Shown: positions 55,504 to 63,326, counted from the first letter of the stretch. The stretch: 64,000 bases of DNA from Terribacillus aidingensis (GCF_900215625.1 NZ_OBEK01000007.1:1-64000); one strand, 5' to 3'. Notes: generated by a model from the letters alone, not told the origin. Made by a program: numbers and translations.

Positions 55504-55956
55504 ATGGAAGTAAAAGATATTGTAGATATAAACACAATTAGAACCGATATGAAAGCTAAGAGTAAGGAAGAAGCATTAAAAGAACTAGCGGAGGTCCTGC
55601 TGCAAAATGAATATATCACAGATATAGAAGTTTTTCTGAAGGACATTTATGAAAGAGAAGCAATGGGTGAGACAGGAATCGGTAATTTTATCGCAATTCC
55701 TCATGGTAATAGTGAATCTGTTGAAAAGATAGGCGTAGCTATTGGAATCACCCAGGACGAGATCCCTTGGGAGACACTCGATGACAACGGAGTGAAGGGA
55801 ATCATTCTTTTCGCTGTTGGAAAAGAAAATGACGGTGCACAGACACACCTGAAGTTGTTGTCACTGTTTGCAAGAAGATTAGGTAATGATGAAGTTATTG
55901 AAAACTTGCTGCAATCAAAAGACGCTGCCGGTGTGAAAGAAGCACTCTGCAGCTAA
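55504..55956 (+). CDS. PTS fructose-family EIIA component
   Basis: A 150-residue EIIA of the fructose type, with phosphorylation His67 in FIAIPHGNSE and KENDGAQTHLKLLSLFARRLG typical of the fold. It receives phosphate from HPr and gives it to the EIIB. ATG 55504 follows GGGAGAGAG; an upstream extension to 55483 is less likely. A 181-nt gap without a recognised signal separates it from the EIIC gene. Confidence 0.88.
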   Translation: MEVKDIVDINTIRTDMKAKSKEEALKELAEVLLQNEYITDIEVFLKDIYEREAMGETGIGNFIAIPHGNSESVEKIGVAIGITQDEIPWETLDDNGVKGIILFAVGKENDGAQTHLKLLSLFARRLGNDEVIENLLQSKDAAGVKEALCS

Positions 55957-56137
55957 AGAATGAGGGACTTTTATAATTTTCGCCAGCAGCAGGAAAGCCG
56001 GTTTACCCTTACAGATTCATTCAAATGTAATTATGCAAGATGCGATCTGGCACTAGAGACATCTGTCATCCTGACCTTCTCTACTAAACCTTCTAACTTC
56101 ATAGGTTTGAGGTGCTGAATATATTGGAGGGTAGAAA

Positions 56138-57238
56138 ATGAGTAAACTAAAGAAATTAAATCTTAAAGGTCATTTATTGACTGCGATATCGTATTTGATT
56201 CCGGTAGTTTGCGGAGCGGGTTTTTTAATAGCACTTGGAATGGCAATGGGCGGTACGAACCAAACGGACTTAGTTCAAGGTGAATTCAACATTTGGGATG
56301 CTTTGGCAACGATGGGCGCAGCCGGTTTAGGCCTATTACCTGTCGTTATCTCAACAGGAATTTCCTACTCCATTGCAGGTAAGCCGGGTATAGCCCCAGG
56401 TTTTATAATTGGTTTAACTGCCAATGCAATTGGTGCTGGCTTTATTGGCGGTATTCTAGGTGGCTATTTAGCAGGTTATCTTGCACTCGCAATCTTAAGG
56501 TATCTTAAAATTCCTAAGTGGGCGAAGGGGTTAATGCCAACCTTAATTATTCCATTCTTAACCTCCATTATTGGCGGTTTGATCATGGTTTATATTATTG
56601 GTATTCCGATAGCAAGTTTAACTTCCCTACTAACAAATGCACTAAACAGTCTGGGATCTTCCTCGCTGCTCGTGTTTGGTGGAATTATAGGTGTCCTGAG
56701 CGGTGTAGATTTTGGAGGTCCAATCAACAAAACCGTGTTTGCCTTTGTATTGACGATGCAGGCAGAGGGTGTTAATGGTCCAATTACAGCATTGCAGCTA
56801 GTAAACACAGCAACACCAATCGGGTTTGGCTTAGCTTACTTTGTGGCGAAATTATTTGGAAAAAGTATATATACAAAAGTAGAAACGGAAACGTTAAAAT
56901 CGGCGGTTCCCATGGGTATTATTAATATCGTGGAAGGCGTCATTCCAATTGTTATGAATGATATAGTTCGGTGTGTGGTCGCAACAGCTATTGGTGGTGC
57001 GGCCGGCGGTGCGGTATCGATGGTGCTGGGAGCAGATGCAACGGTACCTTTCGGAGGGGTACTGATGTTACCGACTATGTCGCAGCCATGGACAGGTGCT
57101 GTCGCAATCCTGGTCAATGTTGTTGTAACAGCGGTAGCCTTGGCGGTGATTAAAAAGAACGTGGCTGCAGAGGAAGCAGATGTAGAGACAGATTTGGAAG
57201 AAGACGATATTGATTTAGCTGATATTAAGATTACTTAA
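56138..57238 (+). CDS. PTS fructose-family EIIC permease
   Basis: A 366-residue membrane permease with about nine hydrophobic segments. It has the family motifs GKPGIAPGFIIG, FIGGILGGYLAGY and SGVDFGGPINKTVFAF, which line the sugar site. It ends in a short acidic tail. Sugar specificity cannot be read from the sequence; the AlsE-like epimerase downstream suggests a ketohexose whose phosphate must be epimerised at C3. TTGGAGGG precedes the ATG. Confidence 0.88.
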   Translation: MSKLKKLNLKGHLLTAISYLIPVVCGAGFLIALGMAMGGTNQTDLVQGEFNIWDALATMGAAGLGLLPVVISTGISYSIAGKPGIAPGFIIGLTANAIGAGFIGGILGGYLAGYLALAILRYLKIPKWAKGLMPTLIIPFLTSIIGGLIMVYIIGIPIASLTSLLTNALNSLGSSSLLVFGGIIGVLSGVDFGGPINKTVFAFVLTMQAEGVNGPITALQLVNTATPIGFGLAYFVAKLFGKSIYTKVETETLKSAVPMGIINIVEGVIPIVMNDIVRCVVATAIGGAAGGAVSMVLGADATVPFGGVLMLPTMSQPWTGAVAILVNVVVTAVALAVIKKNVAAEEADVETDLEEDDIDLADIKIT

Positions 57239-57261
57239 TATAGGCATCATTATGGCAGCCT

Positions 57262-57275
57262 TGAAAGCGTTTAAT
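57262..57275 (+). promoter_or_regulatory. Second cre-like site
   Basis: TGAAAGCGTTTAAT matches the cre consensus at 13 of 14 positions. It lies between the EIIC and epimerase genes, where CcpA bound in the path could act as a roadblock or control an internal start. Confidence 0.6.
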
Positions 57276-57316
57276 ATTCCGGAAGAGAGTATGAATCTGA
57301 GGAGGATAATGAAGAA

Positions 57317-58012
57317 ATGAAAAAAGTCGAGTTTTCACCGTCACTGATGACAATGGACTTAGATAAGTTTAAAGAACAAATCACCTTTCTGAATAATCAT
57401 GCAGGTTCTTACCATATTGATATTATGGACGGCCACTATGTGCCGAATATAACGTTATCGCCCTGGTTTATTTCAGAAGTACGTAAAATAAGCAATCTGC
57501 CCATGTCTGTTCATCTAATGGTTACAGACCCCAGCTACTGGGTGCAGCAATTAGTTGATATGGAGTGCGAGTGGATTTGCATGCATGCAGAGGTACTGGA
57601 CGGGTTGGCTTTTCGGCTGATTGATCAAATACATGATGCCGGTCTAAAAGCGGGAGTTGTATTAAATCCTGAAACACCGATTGAGACAATTTTCCCTTAT
57701 ATTGAGTCGATAGATAAAATAACAATCATGACAGTTGATCCAGGGTTTGCCGGGCAGCGGTTCATCGAAAGCACACTTAATAAAATTGTGGCATTAAGAG
57801 AACTGCGGGCAGAAAAAGAATATCAGTATGTCATTGAAATGGATGGATCGTCTAACCGGAAATCATTTAAGAAAATTGATGCTGCCGGTCCTGATATTTA
57901 TATTGTCGGACGCAGTGGTTTATTTGGATTAGATGATGATATAGCAAAATCGTGGGATATTATGAAGAAAGATTATGAGGAAATGACTGGGAAAGCAATA
58001 CCTGTAAATTAG
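57317..58012 (+). CDS. alsE: AlsE-like D-allulose-6-phosphate 3-epimerase
   Basis: A 231-residue TIM-barrel epimerase of the ribulose-phosphate 3-epimerase family. Landmarks are FSPSLMTMDL, HIDIMDGHYVPN (33-44, metal-binding His and Asp), VHLMV, MTVDPGFAGQRF and EMDGSSNR. The segments SPSLMTMDLDKFKEQITF, NITLSPWF and KITIMTVDPGFAGQ resemble E. coli AlsE more than housekeeping Rpe. Linked to a PTS, it would convert an allulose phosphate to fructose 6-phosphate. The alternative is a duplicate pentose-phosphate epimerase. AGGAGG lies about 9-10 nt upstream. Confidence 0.8.
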   Translation: MKKVEFSPSLMTMDLDKFKEQITFLNNHAGSYHIDIMDGHYVPNITLSPWFISEVRKISNLPMSVHLMVTDPSYWVQQLVDMECEWICMHAEVLDGLAFRLIDQIHDAGLKAGVVLNPETPIETIFPYIESIDKITIMTVDPGFAGQRFIESTLNKIVALRELRAEKEYQYVIEMDGSSNRKSFKKIDAAGPDIYIVGRSGLFGLDDDIAKSWDIMKKDYEEMTGKAIPVN

Positions 58013-58067
58013 ATATGGAATGCGAATGAAAGGCTCTCAAAAGGATTAGATTGACCTAGCGATGTGA

Positions 58068-58389
58068 GACATAAATAAAACACCCTTATTAGGCTGCCAT
58101 GCTACCATATCCATTTGGTGCGTAGTAGCCAATTTTCTTCTGAGCAGTGGGATAATTTTATTTAAAGAAGGAGATTACAAAACTGATCTTGTTTTAAAGA
58201 GGGCTAGAACATTTAATCAATTTGTTGAGCTGCATTTTGAAGTGATGTCGGAAAGGTGATATACCTTTTATTGCAATAATTTCCAGTTTAATGTGTTCGC
58301 TTTTAGTATTCGTGAACAGAAAATTGTATATATCCCTTGTTCCTTCTACCGATGGAGGATATCTCCGCCGTTCACAAAAGTATGATTAA
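58068..58389 (+). pseudogene. Possible decayed two-span membrane protein
   Basis: From 58068 a frame stays open for 63 codons without a start codon, reading a hydrophobic segment (SIWCVVANFLLSSGIILF) and a polar stretch (KTDLVLKRARTFNQFVELHF) to a stop at 58257. The +1 frame then reads KGDIPFIAIISSLMCSLLVF and a polar tail to 58387. One lost base near 58246-58256 would join them into a two-helix protein. The family is not recognised, and chance in AT-rich DNA is a real alternative. Confidence 0.25.
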
Positions 58390-58482
58390 CGCGAAGCAGT
58401 AGATTAAAATCCTCCAGCTTCGTAGCTTGGATGGTAAGTGTAGTTAGGGAAATGCTGAATCATTAGCGCACGCAGGAGCATC

Positions 58483-58632
58483 TCATTTTAAGAGACCTTG
58501 TTTATAAACGGATTGATCTATAATTACTGTCTCAATAAAGTCGATATCAGTTACACTTACATCTTGGAAGCGAAGCCATTCAAATGGTGTCATAACAGTT
58601 TTTCCACCTATACCTGCTTCCTGTACCAGCAC
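58483..58632 (-). CDS. Small open reading frame after the DUF3221 gene
   Basis: A 49-codon reading starts at GTG 58632, overlapping the stop of the upstream minus-strand gene (TAGTG) and preceded by AAGGAAGAG. The product includes GGKTVMTPFEWLRFQDVSVT and DFIETVIIDQSVYKQGLL, a protein-like composition with no hydrophobic span. No family is recognised. It may be a coupled small gene or a fragment of a larger lost one. Confidence 0.35.
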   Translation of the reverse strand: MLVQEAGIGGKTVMTPFEWLRFQDVSVTDIDFIETVIIDQSVYKQGLLK

Positions 58633-59018
58633 TACTCTTCCTTATGATCGGCAGTTACCCAATAAGCTTTGCCGCCGCCAGGACCAGACTCTTGAATTGT
58701 TCCATTAATATAGATCTTCACTTCCTGACCTGCAAATAAATCCTTCTTTACTCTATCGGGGAGATAGGAAGGTAATTTAAATATAATTCCTTGGTACTTA
58801 TACCGTTCTGCTAATTCCTCTTTAGACTTGTTGTTTATATCCGCCGATATACCTTCTACTACCCAAATTGAAGACTGGCCGGTTTCTTCATTATGCAGAA
58901 CTTCTACTATAACGCCTTTGTGAGTCGGGATAACTGTGAATACTAGAAATGCAGCGAAGAGTAATATTACCAGAGAAGTTGTAAGTAGGATAAATAGACG
59001 CATTTGTTTTTTGTTCAT
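58632..59018 (-). CDS. DUF3221-like exported or membrane-anchored protein
   Basis: A 128-residue protein with one N-terminal hydrophobic segment (LFILLTTSLVILLFAAFLVF), either an anchor or an uncleaved signal, and an extracellular beta-rich domain. The pattern GVIVEVLHN, SSIWVVEGIS, FKLPSYLP, LFAGQEVKIYINGTIQESGP resembles DUF3221 proteins of Bacillus, whose function is unknown. ATG 59018 is preferred because GAGGGGTGA lies about 6 nt upstream; GTG 59027 is a longer alternative. Confidence 0.7.
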   Translation of the reverse strand: MNKKQMRLFILLTTSLVILLFAAFLVFTVIPTHKGVIVEVLHNEETGQSSIWVVEGISADINNKSKEELAERYKYQGIIFKLPSYLPDRVKKDLFAGQEVKIYINGTIQESGPGGGKAYWVTADHKEE

Positions 59019-59247
59019 ATATCTCACCCCTCATCGTTATAACATTCTCCATTGCGAAAAATGTTCCTTCCTAAACTTTGGCGAAGTACCAGCCATGTCG
59101 TGTACGAATCGGATCGCTGTAAAACGTATCTGGAATATGAATTGCACAATAATTATATATAGCCAATGTAAATGGCAGGATGATTCTTCCTTCATTTTTT
59201 ACGTTTACTTTATAGTAATCTTCACACTGCTCTTTTAAATTGGTAGT

Positions 59248-60066
59248 ATGAAGAAATTTACTATGATTTTTTTAGCTGCAGGTGTATTGTTATTGGCTGG
59301 TTGTGCTTTAGTTGGCACAGAAGCTGCCAAAGGAACGAATAAGGAATTATTAGTAATCGCCCATCGCGGGGCTTCTGCGGTGGAGCCCGAGCATACATTC
59401 CCTGCTTACGATCAGGCTTTGGAAGATGGAGCAGATTACATTGAAATTGATTTACGCAAGACAGCGGATGGTGAGCTGATTGCGATGCATGATGATAGAG
59501 TTGACCGGACGACAGATGGTGAAGGTTTGGTTGAGAACATGACATTAAAGGAGTTAAAGACGTTAGATGCAGGAGAAGGGCAATCGGTGCCATCCTTAAA
59601 AGAGATTTTAGGACGGTACGGGGATAGCGTAAATTATTATATTGAAACGCGTGAGAGTGACGAAGGAGAATTAATTATGGAGGAGGACTTGCTGCAATTG
59701 CTGAAGCAGCATCGTATTCCGCAGAACCAAGTCATTTTGCAGTCATTCAGTAAAGCTAGCATTAACGCGCTGCACGATTTAGATCCAGCGCTTACGTTAG
59801 TTCAGCTGCTGAAGAAGAAAGAGGTAGACCAGTTGGATGCAGACAAGTTACAAGACTTACAGAAAAAGGCTGTCTGTGTTGGGATTTATGCGGGAATTCT
59901 GGACGAATCTCTAGTTTACCTTATTCAAGCGAATGGGTTGGAGGTTCACGCCTATTACCGCGGTGATGAAAGAGAATGGACAGAGGAAATGCTTCACTAT
60001 GGTGTGGATGGTATTTTTTCAGACAATCCAGCTTATTTAGCCAGCATAGCGGAGAAACGGGAGTAA
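59248..60066 (+). CDS. Glycerophosphodiester phosphodiesterase lipoprotein
   Basis: A 272-residue GDPD-family enzyme that likely releases glycerol 3-phosphate from glycerophosphodiesters outside the cell. An N-terminal signal ends in the lipobox LAGC (C19), so it should be a membrane-anchored lipoprotein. Catalytic landmarks are AHRGAS (H39, R40), EIDLRKTADGELIAMHD and the C-terminal GVDGIFSDNP. The common PENT motif reads PEHT here. The ribosome-binding site is weak. It is closest in type to B. subtilis GlpQ/YhdW-like enzymes. Confidence 0.88.
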   Translation: MKKFTMIFLAAGVLLLAGCALVGTEAAKGTNKELLVIAHRGASAVEPEHTFPAYDQALEDGADYIEIDLRKTADGELIAMHDDRVDRTTDGEGLVENMTLKELKTLDAGEGQSVPSLKEILGRYGDSVNYYIETRESDEGELIMEEDLLQLLKQHRIPQNQVILQSFSKASINALHDLDPALTLVQLLKKKEVDQLDADKLQDLQKKAVCVGIYAGILDESLVYLIQANGLEVHAYYRGDEREWTEEMLHYGVDGIFSDNPAYLASIAEKRE

Positions 60067-60170
60067 ATCATAACTAGTGATTTATTCCTTTTTTTATTTC
60101 TTAAGGTTTAGCTTCGATCAGGGGTGATATAGAAATAAGATAATTGGAGCATGGAAGGGAGTCGATACAC

Positions 60171-60473
60171 GTGAAAGTAGTAGGAACTGTAGGAGGCATT
60201 TTTGGTATTATTGCTTCCCTGCTAGCTATGTTTTTAACATTAATCGAAAGTACGTATACAGTCGGCAATTTTGGAATACTTGGAATTGCAGCAGGAGTTC
60301 TGGGGATTATCGCGGCACTTTTACTTGATAAGAAACCAATTATCGGGGGTGTCCTCTTAATTGGAGCAACTGCTATTGGTATTTATGCAGTATTATTATA
60401 TTTCCTTTTACCAGGTGCGTTAATGGTGATCGCAGCAATTATAAAAATGAGCCAAAGAGATCAAAGCTACTAA
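60171..60473 (+). CDS. Small three-span membrane protein (DUF4064-like)
   Basis: A 100-residue hydrophobic protein with three or four spans (VVGTVGGIFGIIASLLAMFL, FGILGIAAGVLGIIAALLL and two near the C terminus) and a short polar tail. The repeated glycine-rich helices resemble DUF4064-type proteins; function unknown. GTG 60171 follows GGAAGGGAG by about 7 nt; a TTG at 60144 would give a longer N terminus without a better site. Confidence 0.65.
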   Translation: MKVVGTVGGIFGIIASLLAMFLTLIESTYTVGNFGILGIAAGVLGIIAALLLDKKPIIGGVLLIGATAIGIYAVLLYFLLPGALMVIAAIIKMSQRDQSY

Positions 60474-60507
60474 AGAAGGCATGCCGCTAAAGCGGTATGT
60501 CTTCTTT
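60472..60507 (+). terminator. Hairpin terminator
   Basis: A 16-bp stem with two G.U pairs (60472-60487 with 60492-60507) and a TAAA loop begins at the stop codon of the small membrane protein and ends in CTTCTTT. No further T-run follows, so efficiency may be modest. Confidence 0.65.
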
Positions 60508-60648
60508 AGCGGAAATATCGCAAGTTTAGTTGATAGTGCTGTTCTATCGCTGATCCAAGACAAAAATAGAGCTTGTCTAACTCCTTGAAGCAGGTGGTGG
60601 TGGATAAACTAGAAGCAATAATCACTGCAGAAATAAAATCAAAGAGAA

Positions 60649-60675
60649 GAAGAGGGACTAGCTGCATCCCTCTTC
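60649..60675 (-). terminator. Terminator of the minus-strand small-protein cluster
   Basis: On the minus strand GAAGAGGGA (60675-60667) pairs with TCCCTCTTC (60657-60649), followed by TTCTCTTT. It lies just past the repeat-protein gene. Confidence 0.75.
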
Positions 60676-60682
60676 ATCTATA

Positions 60683-61021
60683 TTAATATCCGTAATATTG
60701 GTTATTATAGTACGGATTATATGGAGGATAGTAAGGCGCGGGCTGGATATAATAATTCGGATAAAACAAGCTGCTGCCAAGCAGACCGCCTACAACACCG
60801 CCTAGGAATGGTCCGCCGTAGCCATAACCATAGCCAAATCCTGGTCGGCCGTAGCCAAACCCTGGACGTCCATAACCGAAACCTGGGCGGCCATAACCAA
60901 AACCAGGACGTCCGAAGCCAAAGTCTGGACGGCGACGGTATGCGTCTGTATGAACGGGGTAAGAATAAGACACTTGCTGATTTGTTTGGTAAGGTACTAA
61001 TGATTGATTTTGTTCTTGCAT
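60683..61021 (-). CDS. GRPGFGY-repeat protein
   Basis: A 112-residue protein in three parts: a polar N terminus (1-30), four perfect seven-residue units RPGFGYG (38-65) preceded by the degenerate RPDFGFG, then a glycine-rich segment (GGPFLGGVVGGLLGSSLF) and a Tyr/Pro/Asn-rich tail. Low complexity of this kind is common in spore-coat and surface proteins of Bacillaceae, but no family is recognised. ATG 61021 follows GAAAGGAAGGTG. It is the last gene of a minus-strand cluster of small proteins. Confidence 0.75.
   Translation of the reverse strand: MQEQNQSLVPYQTNQQVSYSYPVHTDAYRRRPDFGFGRPGFGYGRPGFGYGRPGFGYGRPGFGYGYGYGGPFLGGVVGGLLGSSLFYPNYYIQPAPYYPPYNPYYNNQYYGY
60827..60910 (-). repeat. Four tandem 21-bp coding repeats
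   Basis: Four in-frame 21-bp units encode RPGFGYG; a fifth, degenerate unit (RPDFGFG) lies at 60911-60931. The units differ at silent positions, so they are not a very recent expansion. Confidence 0.85.
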
Positions 61022-61103
61022 GAAAAACACCTTCCTTTCTGTGCCAGTGTATGACGGGCAGGAGCGGAAGGCGCAGGACAGCAGCCTAATTAATATGTGA
61101 TTT

Positions 61104-61265
61104 TTATTGGAATGTATCACGGAGAATAGCCAAGACTGGAATGCATAATGCAAGTATCGGAACAAAAGCCCACACCCAGGTGTGGCTGGATTGTTTGTTT
61201 TCTTCTTTCAGTTTTTCCAATTCTAATTCCAGCAGGCGAATGCGCTGTTCCAAATCTTCCTTCAT
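61104..61265 (-). CDS. Small coiled-coil plus single-span protein
   Basis: A 53-residue protein: an N-terminal charged helix with heptad pattern (MKEDLEQRIRLLELELEKLK) and one hydrophobic span (WVWAFVPILALCIPVLAIL). The start ATG overlaps the stop of the upstream micro-gene (ATGA), and GGAGGAAGAG is just upstream. The organisation resembles small membrane-tethered coiled-coil proteins; function unknown. Its length keeps it below common annotation limits. Confidence 0.65.
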   Translation of the reverse strand: MKEDLEQRIRLLELELEKLKEENKQSSHTWVWAFVPILALCIPVLAILRDTFQ

Positions 61266-61348
61266 TTCTCTTCCTCCTCCGGCTTGTCTTCTGGATGCTC
61301 AATAAAAGAGCCTCCGCTACCATTGTAGTAACCAAGAGGCATTTTCAT
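61262..61348 (-). CDS. 28-residue micro-gene
   Basis: ATG 61348 begins two bases after the stop of the upstream gene (TAAGCATG) and the reading ends by overlapping the next start (AAATGAAG). The product is MKMPLGYYNGSGGSFIEHPE followed by a short acidic tail, DKPEEEEK. No family is recognised. The tight spacing on both sides argues for translation; the lack of its own ribosome-binding site suggests coupling. Confidence 0.5.
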   Translation of the reverse strand: MKMPLGYYNGSGGSFIEHPEDKPEEEEK

Positions 61349-61350
61349 GC

Positions 61351-61548
61351 TTATGCAATAACCGATGTAGTGATGGGGATAGCGCCGTTTCCAAGTACAG
61401 CATTTTCAAGAGATCGTTTATAGGAAGCATATGAGACATAAAGGGCTATCGTCGCTCCGATCATAGTTAATATCAGACCTATATAGGAGATGACCGTAGC
61501 GATGAATTCATACCTTTCTTCCTCGATAATGATAGCATTATTATTCAA
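61351..61548 (-). CDS. Small single-span membrane protein
   Basis: A 65-residue protein with an acidic N terminus (IIIEEERYEF), a hydrophobic span of about 25 residues (ATVISYIGLILTMIGATIAL), then a basic and a mixed tail. The start is TTG 61548, with AAGGAGCG about 10 nt upstream. It opens a cluster of at least three overlapping or abutting small genes. Function unknown. Confidence 0.6.
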   Translation of the reverse strand: MNNNAIIIEEERYEFIATVISYIGLILTMIGATIALYVSYASYKRSLENAVLGNGAIPITTSVIA

Positions 61549-61777
61549 CAGATCATCGCTCCTTCCTCACACTAGCATATGCAGTTATGGGCGGAGAGTG
61601 CCTAATTCAATCAATCGTTTGATCAGCTGTATTTTTGTGAATTATCTGCGCTTTTACTTAGGGAAAAACTATTAGCTGCTGGCTATTCAAATGGGAGATT
61701 GAAAAATCATTGCTATAGACTCACCTGCTGTCAGACTGCTATGATGATGGAACTGGAATGAAAGGGCTGACGAGGCG

Positions 61778-62647
61778 TTGGAAACTGAAAAATACAAGGA
61801 GCTGAAGATGGGCGAGCGCGGTGTCTATATTAGTATCGGCGCTTACCTTGTTTTGTCTTCTTTGAAATTGATTGTAGGAATTATAAGCGGATCGGCAGCA
61901 CTGCGGGCAGATGGTTTGAATAATGCTACCGATATTGTCGCTTCTGTTGCTGTACTGATTGGTTTGAAGCTGGCGAGGAAGCCGCCGGATGCAGATCATC
62001 CATATGGACACTGGAAAGCGGAGACTGTTGCGAGTCTGATTGCGTCTTTCATTATGATGACAGTAGGTTTGCAAGTACTGTATACAGCAGTGCTGAATGT
62101 ATTTGATGGGTCGAATGAGGCACCCGATATGCTGGCGGCATGGACAGGTATTTTCGGCGCGGTCGTTATGTTTGGGGTTTATCGGTATAATATGCGGCTA
62201 GGTTCAAAGATAAACAGTCAATCTGTTAAAGCGGCAGCAAAGGATAATTTGTCTGATGCACTCGTGAGTGTAGGAACCGTTGTAGGTATATTTGGTTCTC
62301 AGCTCGGATTAACTTGGCTTGACCCGGTGGCTGCTATTCTAGTTGGACTCATTATCTGCAAAACAGCGTGGGATATTTTTTCCTCTGCTTCTCATCAGCT
62401 GACAGACGGATTTGATGAGACATTAATGGCAGCCTATACCGAGACCATCCTGCAGATTCAAGGTGTAAAGGGAATAAAAACAATGAAAGCGAGAAGCTAT
62501 GGCAATAATGCAATAGTAGATACGGAAATATTGGTGAATTCTACTTTAGATATCCGCAGGGCGCATGATGTAGCTACTACAGTTGAGAAGACACTGAAAC
62601 GAGAACACGGTGTCTATTGGGTGAATGTCCATGTTGAACCACAATAA
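61778..62647 (+). CDS. Cation diffusion facilitator family transporter
   Basis: A 289-residue CDF exporter for divalent metals. It has six hydrophobic segments, the family motifs DGLNNATDIVASV (TM2) and DNLSDALVS (TM5) that form the metal site, the cytoplasmic HPYGHWKAET loop between TM2 and TM3, and a C-terminal ferredoxin-like domain. Metal specificity (Zn, Mn or Fe) cannot be read. TTG 61778 is used by similarity of the N terminus; ATG 61808, with AAGGAG 6 nt upstream, is a real alternative. Confidence 0.88.
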   Translation: METEKYKELKMGERGVYISIGAYLVLSSLKLIVGIISGSAALRADGLNNATDIVASVAVLIGLKLARKPPDADHPYGHWKAETVASLIASFIMMTVGLQVLYTAVLNVFDGSNEAPDMLAAWTGIFGAVVMFGVYRYNMRLGSKINSQSVKAAAKDNLSDALVSVGTVVGIFGSQLGLTWLDPVAAILVGLIICKTAWDIFSSASHQLTDGFDETLMAAYTETILQIQGVKGIKTMKARSYGNNAIVDTEILVNSTLDIRRAHDVATTVEKTLKREHGVYWVNVHVEPQ

Positions 62648-62680
62648 AAGCCAGAAGCGGCCTGCTTCTGGCTTTTTGTT
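62646..62680. terminator. Bidirectional terminator
   Basis: AAAAGCCAGAAGC (62646-62658) pairs perfectly with GCTTCTGGCTTTT (62664-62676). It lies between two converging genes and can end both, reaching the stop of the minus-strand VOC gene. Confidence 0.9.
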
Positions 62681-63116
62681 AATCAATAATCAGCATGTTG
62701 TTTTCATCGAATTTCCAATGCTCGCTGAAGGCTACCTCCCAATAATAACCGTCAGGATCGGTGAAGTAACCACTGTATCCTCCCCAATCGACACGCTGCG
62801 GCTGCTTAATAATAGTGGCACCAGCTCGGGCGGCCTTTTCGATGACATAGTCTACTTCTTGTTCTGTCTTAGCATTGTACGCGAGTGTGAAGCCAGGAAA
62901 ACCGCCAGTACTTAATGCGGGCGGATTGTCGCTGCCAATATCTTTTTGTAATTGCTCGAGCGGAAACAGTTCCAGCTTTGTTCCGTTGTTATTGAAAAAA
63001 ACGATATTCGGCGAATTTTCTTTTACGCTGGTTTCAAAATCTAATCCATCACGGTAGAAGGCAAGAGAAGCTTGCATATTTCTTACACCTAAGCAAATCA
63101 AGTTAATCTGATTCAT
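62679..63116 (-). CDS. VOC-family (glyoxalase-like) protein
   Basis: A 145-residue protein of the vicinal-oxygen-chelate fold: LICLGVRNMQASLAFYRDGL starts the first beta-alpha-beta-beta-beta unit, FTLAYNAKTEQEVDYVI the second, and YFTDPDGYYWEVAF the metal-ligand end with Glu. Family members include glyoxalases, dioxygenases and antibiotic-binding proteins; the role here cannot be assigned. Confidence 0.82.
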   Translation of the reverse strand: MNQINLICLGVRNMQASLAFYRDGLDFETSVKENSPNIVFFNNNGTKLELFPLEQLQKDIGSDNPPALSTGGFPGFTLAYNAKTEQEVDYVIEKAARAGATIIKQPQRVDWGGYSGYFTDPDGYYWEVAFSEHWKFDENNMLIID

Positions 63117-63130
63117 ATCGGCAAACGCTC

Positions 63131-63313
63131 CTATCGTTTATTTTGCCTCCGTTTTTTTAACCCTATACTGATGTTGTAAAGAATCATGATGACTGCTGCG
63201 GCAATAAGCACCGCCATAAGCATTAATGTGCCTATGTTAGGGAAGTTGCTGTAGATGCCAATGGCAAAACCGGTCAGCATGATGAAGAGGTACATCAAGG
63301 TTTTTCGTGTCAT
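63131..63313 (-). CDS. Small two-span membrane protein
   Basis: A 60-residue protein with two hydrophobic helices (LMYLFIMLTGFAIGIY and LMLMAVLIAAAVIMILYNI) and a basic C terminus (KKRRQNKR). ATG 63313 follows AAAGGGGC by about 8 nt; a longer reading from 63388 overlaps the Nudix gene and is rejected. Function unknown. Confidence 0.65.
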   Translation of the reverse strand: MTRKTLMYLFIMLTGFAIGIYSNFPNIGTLMLMAVLIAAAVIMILYNISIGLKKRRQNKR

Positions 63314-63326
63314 GGTCGCAGCCCCT

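Noticed and set aside
61117-61335. 72-codon minus-strand reading rich in Arg, Lys and Ser
   Set aside because: It overlaps the better supported tiny genes at 61104-61348 in another frame.
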